Made by a program: the position numbers and the translations under genes. Shown one piece after another: positions 40,269 to 52,740 of a stretch of DNA of 64,000 nucleotides. Origin of the DNA: Dirofilaria immitis (Eukaryota; Nematoda; Chromadorea; Rhabditida; Onchocercidae); contig JAKNDB010000070.1 in NCBI GenBank assembly GCA_024305405.1, positions 1,213,501-1,277,500 of the forward strand, given 5' to 3'. How positions within the stretch are numbered: the first letter of the stretch is position 1; every line of letters begins with the position of its first letter. Below the pieces are notes generated by a model. That model was given only the letters and a program-made list of their open reading frames with translations. It made no database searches and was not told where the DNA came from.

Positions 40269-40502
40269 TATCGTTTATAAGAAAACCCGAGAATTCGTTA
40301 AATGCATATGTAATAAAATACCGAATATAAATATTCTGGAATTAAAATAATTCGAAAACTTCGAAGCCAGTAAACAATCAACCCGAAAAATTACATAAAT
40401 GTAGAATGCTTAAAATCTGAAACAATTTAAGTGCATTAAAAAAAAAAAACTGCTTGATAACAGTGAAAACTCGAAAATTTGTACGAATGAGAATGAATGT
40501 AG

Positions 40503-40505
<3 letters not shown>

Positions 40506-40540
<35 letters not shown>
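40506..40540. repeat. (GA)n microsatellite
   Basis: An uninterrupted GA dinucleotide tract of about 17 units in the 5' flank of ARID4, in the divergent interval before the RNase H gene. Confidence 0.9.
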
Positions 40541-40541
<1 letters not shown>

Positions 40542-41088
40542 TGGCTAAAGAAAAAATAGGACAGTGAAAGTAAAATAAGGATAGATACTGTTGTAGAAAG
40601 TAATGGTATGTATAATTTGTACTATGATCTAAGTAAAGTATACTTTTAATCAATCAAATAAAATAATTCAAATAAAAAATAAGTATGTAATTTATAATTG
40701 ATTAAATAAGACAATTAGAAATATATTAAGGTATGTATTCGATCAAACAATTATGCAAACCGAAAACACGTAAAAATACGATATAACAGAAGTAAGCCGA
40801 AACATCCGCAACGTCACTTCAATGATAGTTAGAGCAATAAGTAATCACCGCATTCAAACACGTTCTTCCTGAATTTGGCGCATGACATAGCATTTCAAGG
40901 CCGTTGCATGCAACCATAATACAATACATCAGTCTCATACAAATTTAATATTTTACTACTTCAATTAAACAAAGTGGAGATGAATAATTCCGTTAACATG
41001 ATTTTCGGTTGATTGTTACAGGATGGTTTTGCGATATTGATATTTAATCAACTATAATTATATAATTTAATTTGATTGACCGATTTTT

Positions 41089-41093
41089 TTCAG
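41089..41093 (+). promoter_or_regulatory. Candidate SL acceptor of the double RNase H gene
   Basis: GATTTTTTTCAG ends at 41093, 27 bases before the ATG at 41121. No upstream coding exon is seen, so SL trans-splicing is likely. Confidence 0.5.
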
Positions 41094-41120
41094 TATCCGG
41101 GTAAGAAAACCTCATTCCGG

Positions 41121-44100
41121 ATGAAAGCTGCTATATCACGTTCTCGGTTTATAGACTGGTTAAAATCTCTACAATTTGTTATCTTTGCGCATCCAACTAT
41201 AAGCAAGCGTACGTTTGCCGTTCTGTGTATTAATCATCAATTGACATCACATATTGATGTACGACATAAGCGTACATGCTTGAATACATTCTCAAAGAGT
41301 GAAGGCAGATCGCTATATTCATCGGAAGCATCATATAATTTGAACGAGTACTATATTTTCGATATTTTATTTTGTTTTTTTTTATTATATGTTATCTACT
41401 AATTTATTAGAATCATTTATTCGTCAGATGGAAACAAAACTATGTGTCTGTTGTTTAGATCAAAGAAGGAAAGAAGTTAGGATTGAAGTCTTTATTTTTG
41501 ATTTAAGTTGCTAAATTAGACTTAAGAATGCTGGAGAATAACATCTAACAATGTTGAACATAATAGATTTTATGTATCTGTTGATTAAATTATTATCATT
41601 GTGGATGATTTATGAATGTCAAAGAAGGAAAAAGAGAATATCTGAAATTTTTATTGTGTTATCTGAAACTTTCAGAATACTGCGTTTTCCTTTTTTCAAT
41701 TCTCTTTCTATCATCTAATTATAGGTTAGTATGATGAGATGTGCTCGAATATTAAGATTCAGCTGATGTATTTAATATCGCTAATAGCTTAAAGATCTTT
41801 TCTATGAAAGTAAATCTTAAGGGGATTCAAAAGCAGAATATTTTTTGTCAAAGAGAATCTTCAAATAGAATCCAAGTTTAGGGTTTTTTTTGTAAAAGAT
41901 AATCTCAAGATATCCCAGTTGTTGATGTTATCACAACTAAGATTATGCGTTTGTTGTTTAAGTCAAAGAGGAAAGAAGTTAAGATTGGAGTCTTTATTAT
42001 TACATGATTTAAATGCTAAAGATCTACTTGTTTTAAATAATCTAAACTTAAGAAGGCATTTACGCTGGAAGAAACTTTTGTAAAAAATGTGTACCGTAAT
42101 CCAAAAATTATGAACTTATGCTATTATAAATTAATTTTATTAAGTGTTTAGATTATTTAAAACAAATAAGATGATATTTTGTTTCACTTTTACAAGGAGT
42201 TATTTAAGATTAAATTATCAAAATTTGCGTACTTCTCTTATTTTTTCCAGTGTCCCAGTTGTGAAAGTCTCCGTACATATCCCCGACAATTCTAGTAATC
42301 CGATTATAGCAGTTTATTGGGATGATAGCAACAAATGTAATCGATTCAAGGTACTCTTTTTTTCGATTTGAATAATTCTAAAAGATTTTTGTGTAAGTTC
42401 GTGAAAATTGCATGAATATTGTATAAACAAAACTTTATCGCATTCAACATTTCTTCTTTAGGAATATCCAGAAAAGTCGGCAGTGAAGGCTGAAATTGAA
42501 GCCATATCTTTAGCACTCAAGCAAGTATGTTTGTTCTTCGATGTATCGATTTTTTATTCCAATAAATTTCTCTATAACTCTACTTTGTTTTTGTAAAACT
42601 ACTGCTAGAAAGAATATGTTTGATTTTTTAAATTGTAGGCAATTTTTCAAATGAATTTACCACGTATTCGTATTGTTACAAATTCAAAATTTGTTTGGAA
42701 TCATTTTGGTAAAACGTCATTATGGTGGAGTCTGGATGAATTCCTGCAGCAAAAGTCGATGGTATTTAATTTCTGCTCTGCAGAAGCTGAAGATCTGTAT
42801 CGGTTATTGCATATGATCGATGTATGAGCACATCAGTTTAGCATTATATTTTCGCCTGTAATTCAATTTCTAGTGTTTTTTTTATCGAGGATCGAATCCT
42901 TAATATATTTCGTCAACAAATTTGATCTCTGATCATCTTCTTATTCATTGAAGCAGAGATTGAAATCATATGAAAACAAATATATTTTATAGATTATTAT
43001 CATTTCAGAAAGGCTTCAATGAGTCCTTCTTTTGTTTTTATTTAAAGTTATAGAAATAATTGGTGCAAGTTTTCCAGGCTACGATTCAATATAATTCTTC
43101 AATTGATGAACAAACTGAAATATTTCGCAGAAATTTAATGAGCGAGAAAATAAGCAAGCTGAAATCTGATCTAATTCCGAAAAATAGTTCTGTCCCACAA
43201 ACTTCTTCGATCAAAGCAATTTTAGCAAAAGAAAAGAAAAAAGCACAGGTAGAAAATCAATATTTCTTTTATTACATAGCAATTAAGAATTAATAAAACC
43301 GTAATTTCTTACCGTTATTAGATCAATGACAGTGTGAATGCTGTGTAAGCTAGATGGAATTTTCACTGATTTAGTTTTTAGTTTTGCGTCATAAATTTCT
43401 TCCAGAATATTCAATTGAATAAATGTGGATCATTCTTTTTACTTTATTGTACTTTCCGGTTAAAGTTATGCTATACCTTATTATATCATTGCATTAGAAG
43501 TCTTCATTCATAGAATTTCAGGTATATTTGTGCAAGGAACATCATCCGATGAAGATTCGAAAAATCAGTGAGTATGAAAATTATTTTACGATCTGATTGA
43601 TTTGCATTAAGAATACATTCTGGTTTTGGAATAGTTTAAATTTTTTTAATGAATTCGCTTTTTTTGCTAAGTTGTTTATTTCTAGCGCTTCCAAAAACCT
43701 ATTAAATAGCAACGTTCCTACTGTCTATACTCGTGGCGTTTTACATATCGAAGGAAATGAAAAAAATACATGAAAGCAGGTTATGGTGTATATTGGCCAC
43801 ATGCGCACGAATTAGGTATCGGAAAACGTTATAATTTTTTCCGGTAACTTTGATTCGGTGTCAGTTACAAGCTATAATTGTTGCTCTTCAGCAGGTAATT
43901 TATAGAGTTTAAATCCATGCTATTATTTTTATTTGAAGTAGGTGTAATTTACCTAAAGATTATATAAAAACGTTTGTTGATTTTACTTTTGCTTTTTGCT
44001 ACATAAGTTGCAGTTTTATTTTAAAAAGAAATTTTTAGGCTGCGGAACAAAATTATCAAAATATTGTCCTTCATACTGACTGTGTTTCTTTTTGGTTCAT

Positions 44101-44500
44101 CATTCACGTCAATGGTTAAAAGCCAATGGTTCCCATGTGAGATATTACGACCAGTACTTGAGAATCATGGATTTGTGTAAAGATATTAAAGTATAACTTT
44201 TAACAATTTTAAATTTGTAGGCCTAATTAAAATTGGATAACATGTGATGAAAAGCATTTTTCCATTCGTGGCACTATTGTTTTGTTTGAAACAACAGTGA
44301 TTTTTGCGTTTTCATACATATTTCAGTTTTGATTAAAATTTTAGGTAAGATTTCAATCAGCAAATGATCGAGTTGCTTTAAGCGAAGCGGAAGCACTGGC
44401 TGAAAATGGTGTTTGCTTACCATTGCCATCCAGAAGATCTCGGAAAAGCATGTACAGTAGCAGAACTTCAGCCACCACAAGTGTCAAATGTTCACTGTAG
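41121..44500 (+). CDS. Protein with two tandem, degenerate RNase H domains
   Basis: RNase H1-like gene. Exons: 41121-41347 (basic, presequence-like N-terminus; possible mitochondrial targeting), 42251-42350, 42462-42524, 42639-42821, 43078-43248, 43522-43567, 43686-43894, 44039-44190, 44345-44500. Exons 1 to 5 join in phase and give a first domain: IIAVYWDD, VKAEIEAISLALKQA (catalytic Glu kept), RIRIVTNSKF (Asp of the usual TDS changed to Asn), AEAEDLYRLL. Later exons give a second domain: VYTRG (expected YTDG, first Asp lost), AGYGVYWPHAHELG, RCQLQAIIVALQQ (expected AEL, Glu to Gln), NIVLHTDC (Asp kept), WLKANGS, NDRVALSEAEALAENG. Neither domain has a full catalytic set. The second half needs one extra base at four places, each in or beside a run: 43237-43242, 43760-43766, 43835-43840 and near 44089-44097. 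It may therefore be an intact gene with assembly errors or a decaying gene. Confidence 0.75.
41435..42065. repeat. Diverged direct duplication inside intron 1 of the RNase H gene
   Basis: The segment near 41440-41530 (with CTGTTGTTTAGATCAAAGAA and GAAGTCTTTATT) recurs near 41945-42055 (with TTGTTGTTTAAGTCAAAGAG and GGAGTCTTTATT). Similarity extends about 90-100 bp with many substitutions. No coding content. Confidence 0.5.
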
Positions 44501-45836
44501 CGAATATGGTTATAAAAGATTACTATGCAATCATTGTTTGATAAATGCAATCATCATTTTTGTACATTGTTAAATTCCCAAATAACATAAAGCGATTTAA
44601 GAATTGCAGCTACTAAAGTTATCTTCACTTAACTTATTAGATTTAGTGCTTGAAATATAGCAGCCCGACGCATTACAAAATTTGCGTTATAACTATGTAT
44701 TACGAAGACTAGGAATAGTTTTAAATTATTGAAAGCTCTATAAGCAGTGACTTATATATTATTTTTATTGTATTGATCGAAAAAAACTCAAAATTTTAAA
44801 ATTTGAAATGAAATTTCAAATTTTGCAAAAGGTATATTATGTCATATCAGTGTGATTACTTTTTTTCTTTTTATTATTTGGTATACTTTTATTATTCTGT
44901 GTATGTTTTCGTATTTTTTTTGGTCGATAATAAGATATCACTAATAATGGATATGCATAAATAAACTTACTATCATTTTTTGAAGCATTACATTTGTCTG
45001 TGAATGATTGAAGCGGTTCGTTCAAATTGTAATTGACAGATAGAGGAAAGGACGAACGTCATACTTCTTATTTCTTGAAGTAATACTAATTCATATATTT
45101 AGAATTAGCTAAAATTCATTTAAAAATCTGAATTTAAAATTGAATTTTCTTTCCAGGAATTGTAGGATATCGTTGCACATTACTGAAATTACAAAATTTA
45201 CTAGCTATAAGTTGGCACTTGAAGATTTTAAACTTATCAATAATTTAAAGTTAGCTGATAGGAAAAATCAAATAAATTTCTCAGTGTATAAATACTATTT
45301 TGCTTCGTTAACTTTTATATCACTAACAAAATTAAATTTTTAAGTATTATCTTATCAGTTTAGAAATCAAGCAAAAAAAAATTGCGATACGATCAAAAAC
45401 GATGAACAGAAGAGCTAATCAAGAGATGAGAAAGAAAAATGAAAATGTTAAAAAGCAAAGTAAGAATAATCCGAGAATTGTAATTTCATTTCTCTTAGAA
45501 ATATGACATATTCCGCATCCGTAAATTTTTTTTTCTCAGATATAAAGATGCTTTGATAATATTGATAATGAGGATATCTTGATAATATTGTTAATGTATG
45601 ATTTTCTAATTTACTATTATCAACGATACTATTTATTTTGAAGATACTACTCAAGATATTACTCATTTTGAATGATTAGCTGATATTTATGTCGAATATT
45701 GTGATCAGAATTCAATAATACCAATACGAGAAATTTAATACTAATTATGCTGTAATGCTATTTCCCATTAGATATGAATTTTTTAAATATTTCTTTAATT
45801 TATTTCATATTTTTGAAATTAATAATTTCAGATGAT
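44501..45836. other. Intergenic region, no gene recognised
   Basis: Begins the very AT-rich right part of the window. The open frames here (for example 45140-45343) are short, Ile/Leu/Lys/Asn-rich and show no domain. Should contain the RNase H 3' UTR and the promoter of the next gene. Confidence 0.45.
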
Positions 45837-48800
45837 ATGATAGAACAGATGGAAAATTCACGTAGTGATGAAGTAGAAAATGAAGTAAGTATCGTTTAAC
45901 ATTTATAATTTTTCAAAATTTAATCCATCTAATATTCGATTACAAACAATATATATTCGATAATTTAATTCATCTAATATTCGATTACAAACAATATATA
46001 TTCGATAATTTAATTCATCTAATATTCGATTACAAACAATATATATTCGATAATTTAATTCATCTAATATTCGATTACAAACAATATATATTCGATAATT
46101 TAATTCATCTAATATTCGATTACAAACAATATATATTCGATAATTTAATTCATCTAATATTCGATTACAAACAATATATATTCGATAATTTAATTCATCT
46201 AATATTCGATTACAAACAATATATATTCGATAATTTAATTCATCTAATATTCGATTACAAACAATATATATTCGATAATTTAATTCATCTAATATTTTTA
46301 AATTTTAATACTCATTAAATCGAAGTAATTTATACTTATATAAAAATTAACCTTTTGAATTCAATTAATTACAATATGAAATTATATGTTTGTTTCATCG
46401 ATAACTTTTATCGTTTTATCAAAATCTGTTGAATTTATATTATATTTTTAATTGGGATAAAGTATACTTTGTGATAATTCGATCAATGAGTTAATTGGAT
46501 TTATATCATTTTAATTATGATAAAGTATACTTTGTGATAATTCGATCAATGAGTTAATTGGATTTATATCATTTTAATTATGATAAAGTATACTTTGTGA
46601 TAATTCGATCAATGAGTTAATTGGATTTATATCATTTTAATTATGATAAAGTATACTTTGTGATAATTCGATCAATGAGTTAATTGAATTTATATCGTTT
46701 TAATTATCATAAAGTGTACTTTATAATAATTCAGTTGATGAATTAATTTAGTTTCTATCATATTTTAATTATGATAAAGTATACTTTATGATATTTCAGT
46801 CAATGAATTGATTTAATTTATGTCATATTTTTAATTGGGATAAAATATACTTTATGATAATTCAGTTGATTAATTAATTTAACTACTATCATTTTAATTA
46901 TTGATAAGCTATACTTCATGATAATTCAATTAATGAATCAATTAAATTTATATCATTTTTAATTAGAATATTTTTTAATATAAAATTTGTTTCAAAATGT
47001 TCAATTTTTTTCAAATATTTTTTTCTTTTTTCTTTTTTTTCAAATATAATTAACTATCTATCAAATATGGCTAATTCTAACATTGTTAATAAATATTTAG
47101 AATGTATTACCTACGCATACGACAAATCATAATTAAACTATATAAAATATTCTTATGCTAAATATAAGCAAATATGTATATTACAAATTGCAAATGCAGA
47201 ATAATATGAGTTAGTGATAAAATGATAATTTATTGTTTAACTGATAAAGTAGTATAATTTTTTGATATATGATAAATATTACAGTTATCTATTGATAATT
47301 AGCTATCTATCAAATATGGCTAATTTTAACATTGTTAAAAAAAAAAAAACATAATTTTCAGGATGTATTATCTTCGCACCACGGTACAAATCATTCAAAA
47401 GGTTTTATCCTTCAATATTCATTTATCGATCGATAAATGTACCATATATTTATACTTATAATCGATATATTGGAATTTGAGAATATAAAATAAAATCATA
47501 AAATGATAATTCTAAAAATTTTTCTATACCATCAAAGTTTATCAATGAAATTAGTAATCGTTTAAAAAAAAATAAATAATTTATAACTTCTAAAATAGAT
47601 GATTTATGATATAATTAAAATTTAATCATTATTGATTATTGATTAAAATAAATATTTGAAGCATATATTATTTGATTTAAAATGTTTCTTATAAATATTG
47701 GAATAGAAAAATCATATAATAGTAATTTTTATATGAATAATTTTGCTTAAATTATTTGTTACTAATTCAAATAATTATTATTCATTTTTTTTTATAAATT
47801 AATAACTATATTTTTCAATATATTTTGAAATTTATTTCGAATAATTTTTCTTTCTTTTGTTTTTTTAAAAAAACTCTTTCTGTTTCTTTTGATTATTTTG
47901 ATCATTTCCAATATGAAAATGCATTTCAATTCTCGAATATTTATTGCATAAATTTGATTAATTAATTATATAAATAATTAATATTGGTAATTATTTAATA
48001 TAATTCAATAATTAATATTGGTAATTATTTAATATAATTAAATTGAAATAAAAATTTTCATAATAAATTAATCATTTTTCATGCAAAAAAATATCATATA
48101 AATTATTGATAAAATTAAACACATTTATAGCTATATCATATAATGATGAAGAAATATCATGTGAAATTTCCGATACCGATATTACTGATACTGAGGTTTT
48201 TCTTTTTTTTTTCTTTTAAATTATATATAGATATGGGAAAATGAAAGATATGAAATTAAAATGATGATAAAAAGTGATGATAAAAAATTTAATCATTGTT
48301 ACAAAAAAAAATGATATTTCAGCAAAGTCCTTCTTTACGACATCAAAGATTAATCGATCAACAATTTCGACAAGCGTATCCGAGTAATTTTTATATTTAA
48401 TTTTTAAACTAACATGAATTTTTATATATTATTATTTTATCATGAATAAACTATATAATATCACATATTTCTATGATTACATATACAATAAATATTATAA
48501 AATGAGAATCTTATCATATATTTCTAAGATTAGATATAGAATAAATATGATAAAGCGAGAATCATATCATATATTTCTAAGATTAGATATAGAATAAATA
48601 TGATAAAGCGAGAATCATATCATATATTTCTAAGATTAGATATAGAAAAAATGTGATAAAGCGAGAATCATATCATATATTTCTAAGATTAGATATAGAA
48701 AAATGTGATAAAGCGAGAATCATATCATATATTTCTAAGATTAGATATAGAATAAATATGATAAAGCGTGAAATGCTTGAAAAAACACTTGTTCAAACTT

Positions 48801-51201
48801 TTGTTTATGTTTTGCTAATCGTATAAAATCAAAAATGTTGAAATTTTTTTTTTTTTTTTTGCAACTGATATAATTTTGATATGAATTTTATTTTATAAAA
48901 TATGTATATATATTGGCTGATAAAAGGAATATATATTATATGAAAAGTTTTTTTTCCGCTTTTGATCTATTTATATTATATTTCTTATTTTAGTAAAACT
49001 TTAATTAATTAATTAAATTTTAATTAATTAATTCATTTTTAATTAATTATTTAAATTTATTGTGATAAAAAAAGGTTAGATTTCTTTTTTTTTTTTTTTT
49101 AGAAAAACAACAATAAATGAAATTAACGAAATTGTGAAGGAAATTTTATCAAAAATACAACAAAATACAACACTTACAAATGAACGATTAAATAGAATTA
49201 AACGATATTTTACCGAATCAAAAATACTTACATCATATGAATCGGTTATTATTATCATCATTCATTTCTAATTTATCATTATTTTTATCATCCATTTCTA
49301 ATCTATCTTCATTTTTATCATCATCCATTTCTATCTATCATTATTTTTATCATCATCCATTTCTATCTATCTTTATTTTTATCATCCATTTCTAATCTAT
49401 CTTTATTTTTATCATCCATTTCTAATCTATCTTTATTTTTATCATCCATTTCTAATCTATCTTCATTTTTATCATCATCCATTTCTATCTATCATTATTT
49501 TTATCATCATCCATTTCTAATCTATCATTATTTTTATCATCATCCATTTCTATCTATCTTTATTTTTATCATCATCCATTTCTAATCTATCTTTATTTTT
49601 ATCATTCATTCTATTCCTATTTCACATTTAATTTCTATTTTTTATTAATTAAGATTAATTTTTACATGAAAAAATTATATTCTTCAAATTAAAACTTTTT
49701 TTGTCTTGCATTTTAAATTAATAAACTTAATGCGTAAGCAATTTATTTAAGGATGCATTTAAATGTATAACTGATAATATTCAATCAATTTATTTAAGGA
49801 TGCATTTAAATGTATAACTGATAATATTCAATCAATTTATTTAAGGATGCATTTAAATGTATAACTGATAATATTCAATCAATTTATTTAAGGATGCATT
49901 TAAATGTATAACTGATAATATTCAATCAATTTATTTAAGGATGCATTTAAATGTATAACTGATAATATTCAATCAATTTATTTAAGGATGCATTTAAATG
50001 GATAACTGATAATATTCAATCAATTTATTTAAGGATGAATTTAAATGGATAACTGATAATATTCAATCAATTTATTTAAGGATGCATTTAAATGTATAAC
50101 TGATAATATTCAATCAATTTATTTAAGGATGCATTTAAATGGATAACTGATAATGTTCAATCAATTTATAGCGATCCAATAAATGCTTATAAAAAATTAC
50201 GTATTGCTATAGGTAATCGAAATATTCCAACTAATATTGCCATTAAGGTTTTTATTTTCATTTCATATTTTTTTCTAATTTTATTCAAATAGTTTTTTTG
50301 TATTCAAGTATTTCGATTATCCATTACATATATAGGGGTAAAATATGGTAAAATATATATATGATATATAATATGTAATTTTTTTTTGTTTATCAAAATT
50401 TATTTTATAAAATGATTAATGTTTTTTAGCAAAAAATAAAGTTTGAATATTGATTGATCGAATGATTGATTGATTCTTGATTGATTCAATTATTGATTAC
50501 TCGTTATTGTTGATATTGATTAATAATTTTGATTGAAAAAATCTATAAAAATATAACTTATTCATAATTGATTAACTGATACCGTTGATATTGATTGACA
50601 ATTTTGATTGATATGAAAAAATCTGTAGAAATGTAGCTTATTTAAAACTGATTAGCTGATATTGTTGATATTGATTGACAGCTTTGATTAAAAAATCTGT
50701 AGAAATATAACCTATTTAAAACTGATTAGTTGATATTATTGATATTGATTAACAATTTTGATTAAACAAAATCAACAGAAATATAATTTATTTAAAAAAA
50801 TGAAATTGGATAAAATTAAATATCAATGATAATTTAATTAAATCGATAACAGCTTTATTATAAATTTAAATAAAAGTAATTAAACTTAAATTTAATAAAA
50901 TAGACATTCATATAATATTTATAAATTTCGAAATTCATTAGAAAAGAAAAAATGAAAGGAAATTTTGGCAAATATATGTTTTTTTTAGGGTCTTCGATTA
51001 TTTATCAAAAATCATACAATTGATAAGAATGATATGAAGAAATATTGCTATTTGGCAAAACGAAATGAAATAACAATAAATGAATTATCGGAAATACTTA
51101 AACATTTAATTAAAATGAAAATTAAGCATATCATATTTGATGAAAGTAATTCAATTTCGACAACTTCATTTCAACAATCATCTCATGCATATCAATTTTG
51201 A
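45837..51201 (+). CDS. Unrecognised protein gene interrupted by minisatellite-rich introns
   Basis: I do not recognise the family. Likely exons: 45837-45884 (start MIEQMENSRSDEVENE, behind AATTTCAG), about 48131-48195 (acidic, SYNDEEISCEISDTDITDTE), 48323-48383 (QSPSLRHQRLIDQQFRQAYP), 49103-49244 (TINEINEIVKEILSKIQ, NRIKRYFTESKILTSYES), 50128-50247 (DAFKWITDNVQSIYSDPINA...) and 50989-51201 (GLRLFIKNHTIDKNDMKKYC ... AYQF, stop TGA). The last three exons join in phase 0 and have a charged, alpha-helical character; the junctions before 49103 do not all agree in phase. Codons are strongly A/T-ending. No membrane segment or signal peptide is seen. All but the shortest of its introns are filled with tandem arrays. 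The 47-bp array at 49752-50127 is built from the start of the 50128 exon. Probably nuclear or cytosolic; function unknown. Confidence 0.5.
45916..46296. repeat. 45-bp tandem array
   Basis: A unit of 45 bases (containing TAATTTAATTCATCTAATAT and TCGATTACAAACAATATATA) is repeated about 8.4 times with almost no variation from the second copy on. It lies in the first intron of the unrecognised gene. Confidence 0.92.
46440..46975. repeat. 63-bp tandem array, decaying to the right
   Basis: Period 63 is seen from the word TTATATC at 46501, 46564, 46627 and 46690. About four near-identical units (with TAAAGTATACTTTGTGATAA) are followed by about four more that diverge progressively up to about 46975. 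The gradient suggests growth by unequal exchange at the left side. Confidence 0.88.
47965..48040. repeat. Short tandem duplication (about 36 bp, two copies)
   Basis: The words AATAATTAATATTGGTAATT and TATTTAATATAATT appear twice in succession in the first intron of the unrecognised gene. Confidence 0.7.
48480..48770. repeat. 53-bp tandem array
   Basis: Unit of 53 bases (with GATAAAGCGAGAATCATATC and ATATTTCTAAGATTAGATAT), about five copies; GATAAAGCG recurs at 48549 and 48602. Some units are one base shorter. Intron between exons 48323-48383 and 49103-49244. Confidence 0.88.
49250..49615. repeat. About 29-33 bp minisatellite (TTTTTATCATCCATTTCTAT type)
   Basis: Roughly a dozen units built from TTTTTATCATC(ATC)CATTTCTA(AT)CTATC(T/A)TTA. 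Units differ by an ATC insertion and an AT insertion, so the length varies. It begins immediately after the donor site at 49245, in the intron before the duplicated exon start. Confidence 0.88.
49752..50127 (+). repeat. 47-bp tandem array derived from an intron-exon boundary
   Basis: GATGCATTTAAATG starts recur every 47 bases at 49752, 49799, 49846, 49893, 49940, 49987, 50034 and 50081, and the ninth at 50128 is the start of the real exon. Each unit carries the TTATTTAAG acceptor context and the first 36 or so coding bases. The outer copies read TGT where the exon reads TGG (Trp), while the 49987 and 50034 copies have TGG. Because 47 is not a multiple of three, retained units would shift the frame. 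Confidence 0.93.
50440..50800. repeat. Degenerate tandem repeats of about 75-86 bp
   Basis: Three to four diverged copies share GATATTGATTGACAATTTTG, AAAAATCTGTAGAAAT and TTATTTAAAACTGATTAG. Intron between exons 50128-50247 and 50989-51201. Confidence 0.65.
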
Positions 51202-52740
51202 TTGATAATATTATGTTAAAAATATTCTTTTTATTATCAGTAATCAATATTTAATTGATGTTAAATAATCAATATTTAATCGATGTTAAATAATAAATAG
51301 TCAATATTAATTTATATTTTACCTATAATTCAAGTTTAAATTTTTCTCGAGAACAAATAGAAAGCAAGTTGTGTTTTAAATTGAATTATTGGAATAAAAT
51401 ATGACGAATAAATATGATAATTATAATATTATAATTTAATCTACCCAAATTAATTATACCTGCTCATTATCAATACTAAATTTGATATAAAATGATAAAA
51501 TCAATTTTTAAACGAATAAATATGATAATTATATTATAATTTAATCTACCCAAATTAATTATACCTGCTCATTATCAATACTAAATTTGATATGAAATGA
51601 TAAAATCAATTTTTCAATTTTATTCCTATAAAAATATTTGCGAATTTTATCATATCTCTTATTTATCAATATTCAATTAAAAATAAAATAATTTAATTAA
51701 TTCTTTACAACTTTTCTCACTTATATCTATTTATGATACTAATTAAATTTTTATTTATCTATTTATCATCGATATTTATTATTAAAATAACATTTGATAT
51801 AATTTTTGTAAATAAATCATCATATTTCATTTAGTACTGATAAAAAATAGATAAACAAAAATTTGTAAACATTTTTATGATAATAAAATTTAGGAATTAA
51901 ACGTCGTTTATTTCATATATAATTTAATATTGATAGTTATCATAGTATCATAATCATATTAATATTGCGAATTAAATAAGCGATAAAAATTTGCTTAATT
52001 TGTTCATAAGCATTTCTTATCATCCTTCATTGCTTCTGAATACGAATATGATTGAGCATACGTAAATTATCAATCAATTATTATCAATTAATATTAATAT
52101 GTATACTTTATTTTGCATATACAATCATATCATATCTATTTATTTTAATTAACAATATTCATAAATAAATTTATTATCTTTCATTATCTGCTATACGAGA
52201 AATGATTAAGCATACATAAATTATCAGTTATTTATCACAAATCAGTTATGTGATAATCTATTCATATTGATTATCGATTGATTAATACGACGAAGAAAAT
52301 TGATCATAGCATATATGTATATATATATATATATTCTTTTGATAATTCAATTCCAGTTGATTACAATTATTTAGGTTAAAGTATAATTTATATATGAATG
52401 AATGATTTCATTTCTGATCATATCTTGATTATTTTTTGGATGGAGGGAAAAAAAAATAAACGAAAAAAAATTATGATACGAATTATATGGCAGCTAATTT
52501 ATTTTATTATACAAACTTCCAATTATGATTCATCCGATTTTTTACCTAAAATTATATTTTGAAAATTAAAATTATTTTATTCAAATATTTTTATTTTTTA
52601 AAATTTACTAAAATTTGGAATAAAAAAAAATGAAAAAAAAATTTTAAATATATTACGAAATAAATTATTAATTTAAATTAAAATTAATAATATAAATTTC
52701 AAAAAAAAAAAATTAAAGGAATATAAATAAATAAAAATTT
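51202..52740. other. AT-rich tail-to-tail intergenic region
   Basis: No gene recognised. Contains a 105-bp tandem duplication (see separate entry), an AT dinucleotide tract near 52317-52334, and many ATTATC/GATAAT words. The 3' ends of the two unrecognised genes face each other across it. Confidence 0.45.
51405..51615. repeat. 105-bp tandem duplication
   Basis: Two near-identical copies; CTACCCAAATTAATTATACC occurs at 51441 and 51546. Differences are a few bases (for example GATATAAAATG versus GATATGAAATG). Confidence 0.85.

Noticed and set aside
42880..42910. tRNA B-box-like sequence (GATCGAATCC)
   Set aside because: It lacks the GTTC core, a matching A-box and a cloverleaf; it lies in an intron of the RNase H gene.
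41121..44500. Calling the RNase H gene a plain pseudogene
   Set aside because: The frame breaks have the same one-base, run-associated pattern as those in conserved genes such as ARID4, OTX and PHF10, so assembly error is at least as likely as decay.
45916..50127. Regular repeats resembling a CRISPR array
   Set aside because: Units are directly contiguous with no unique spacers, in a eukaryotic intron; these are minisatellites.
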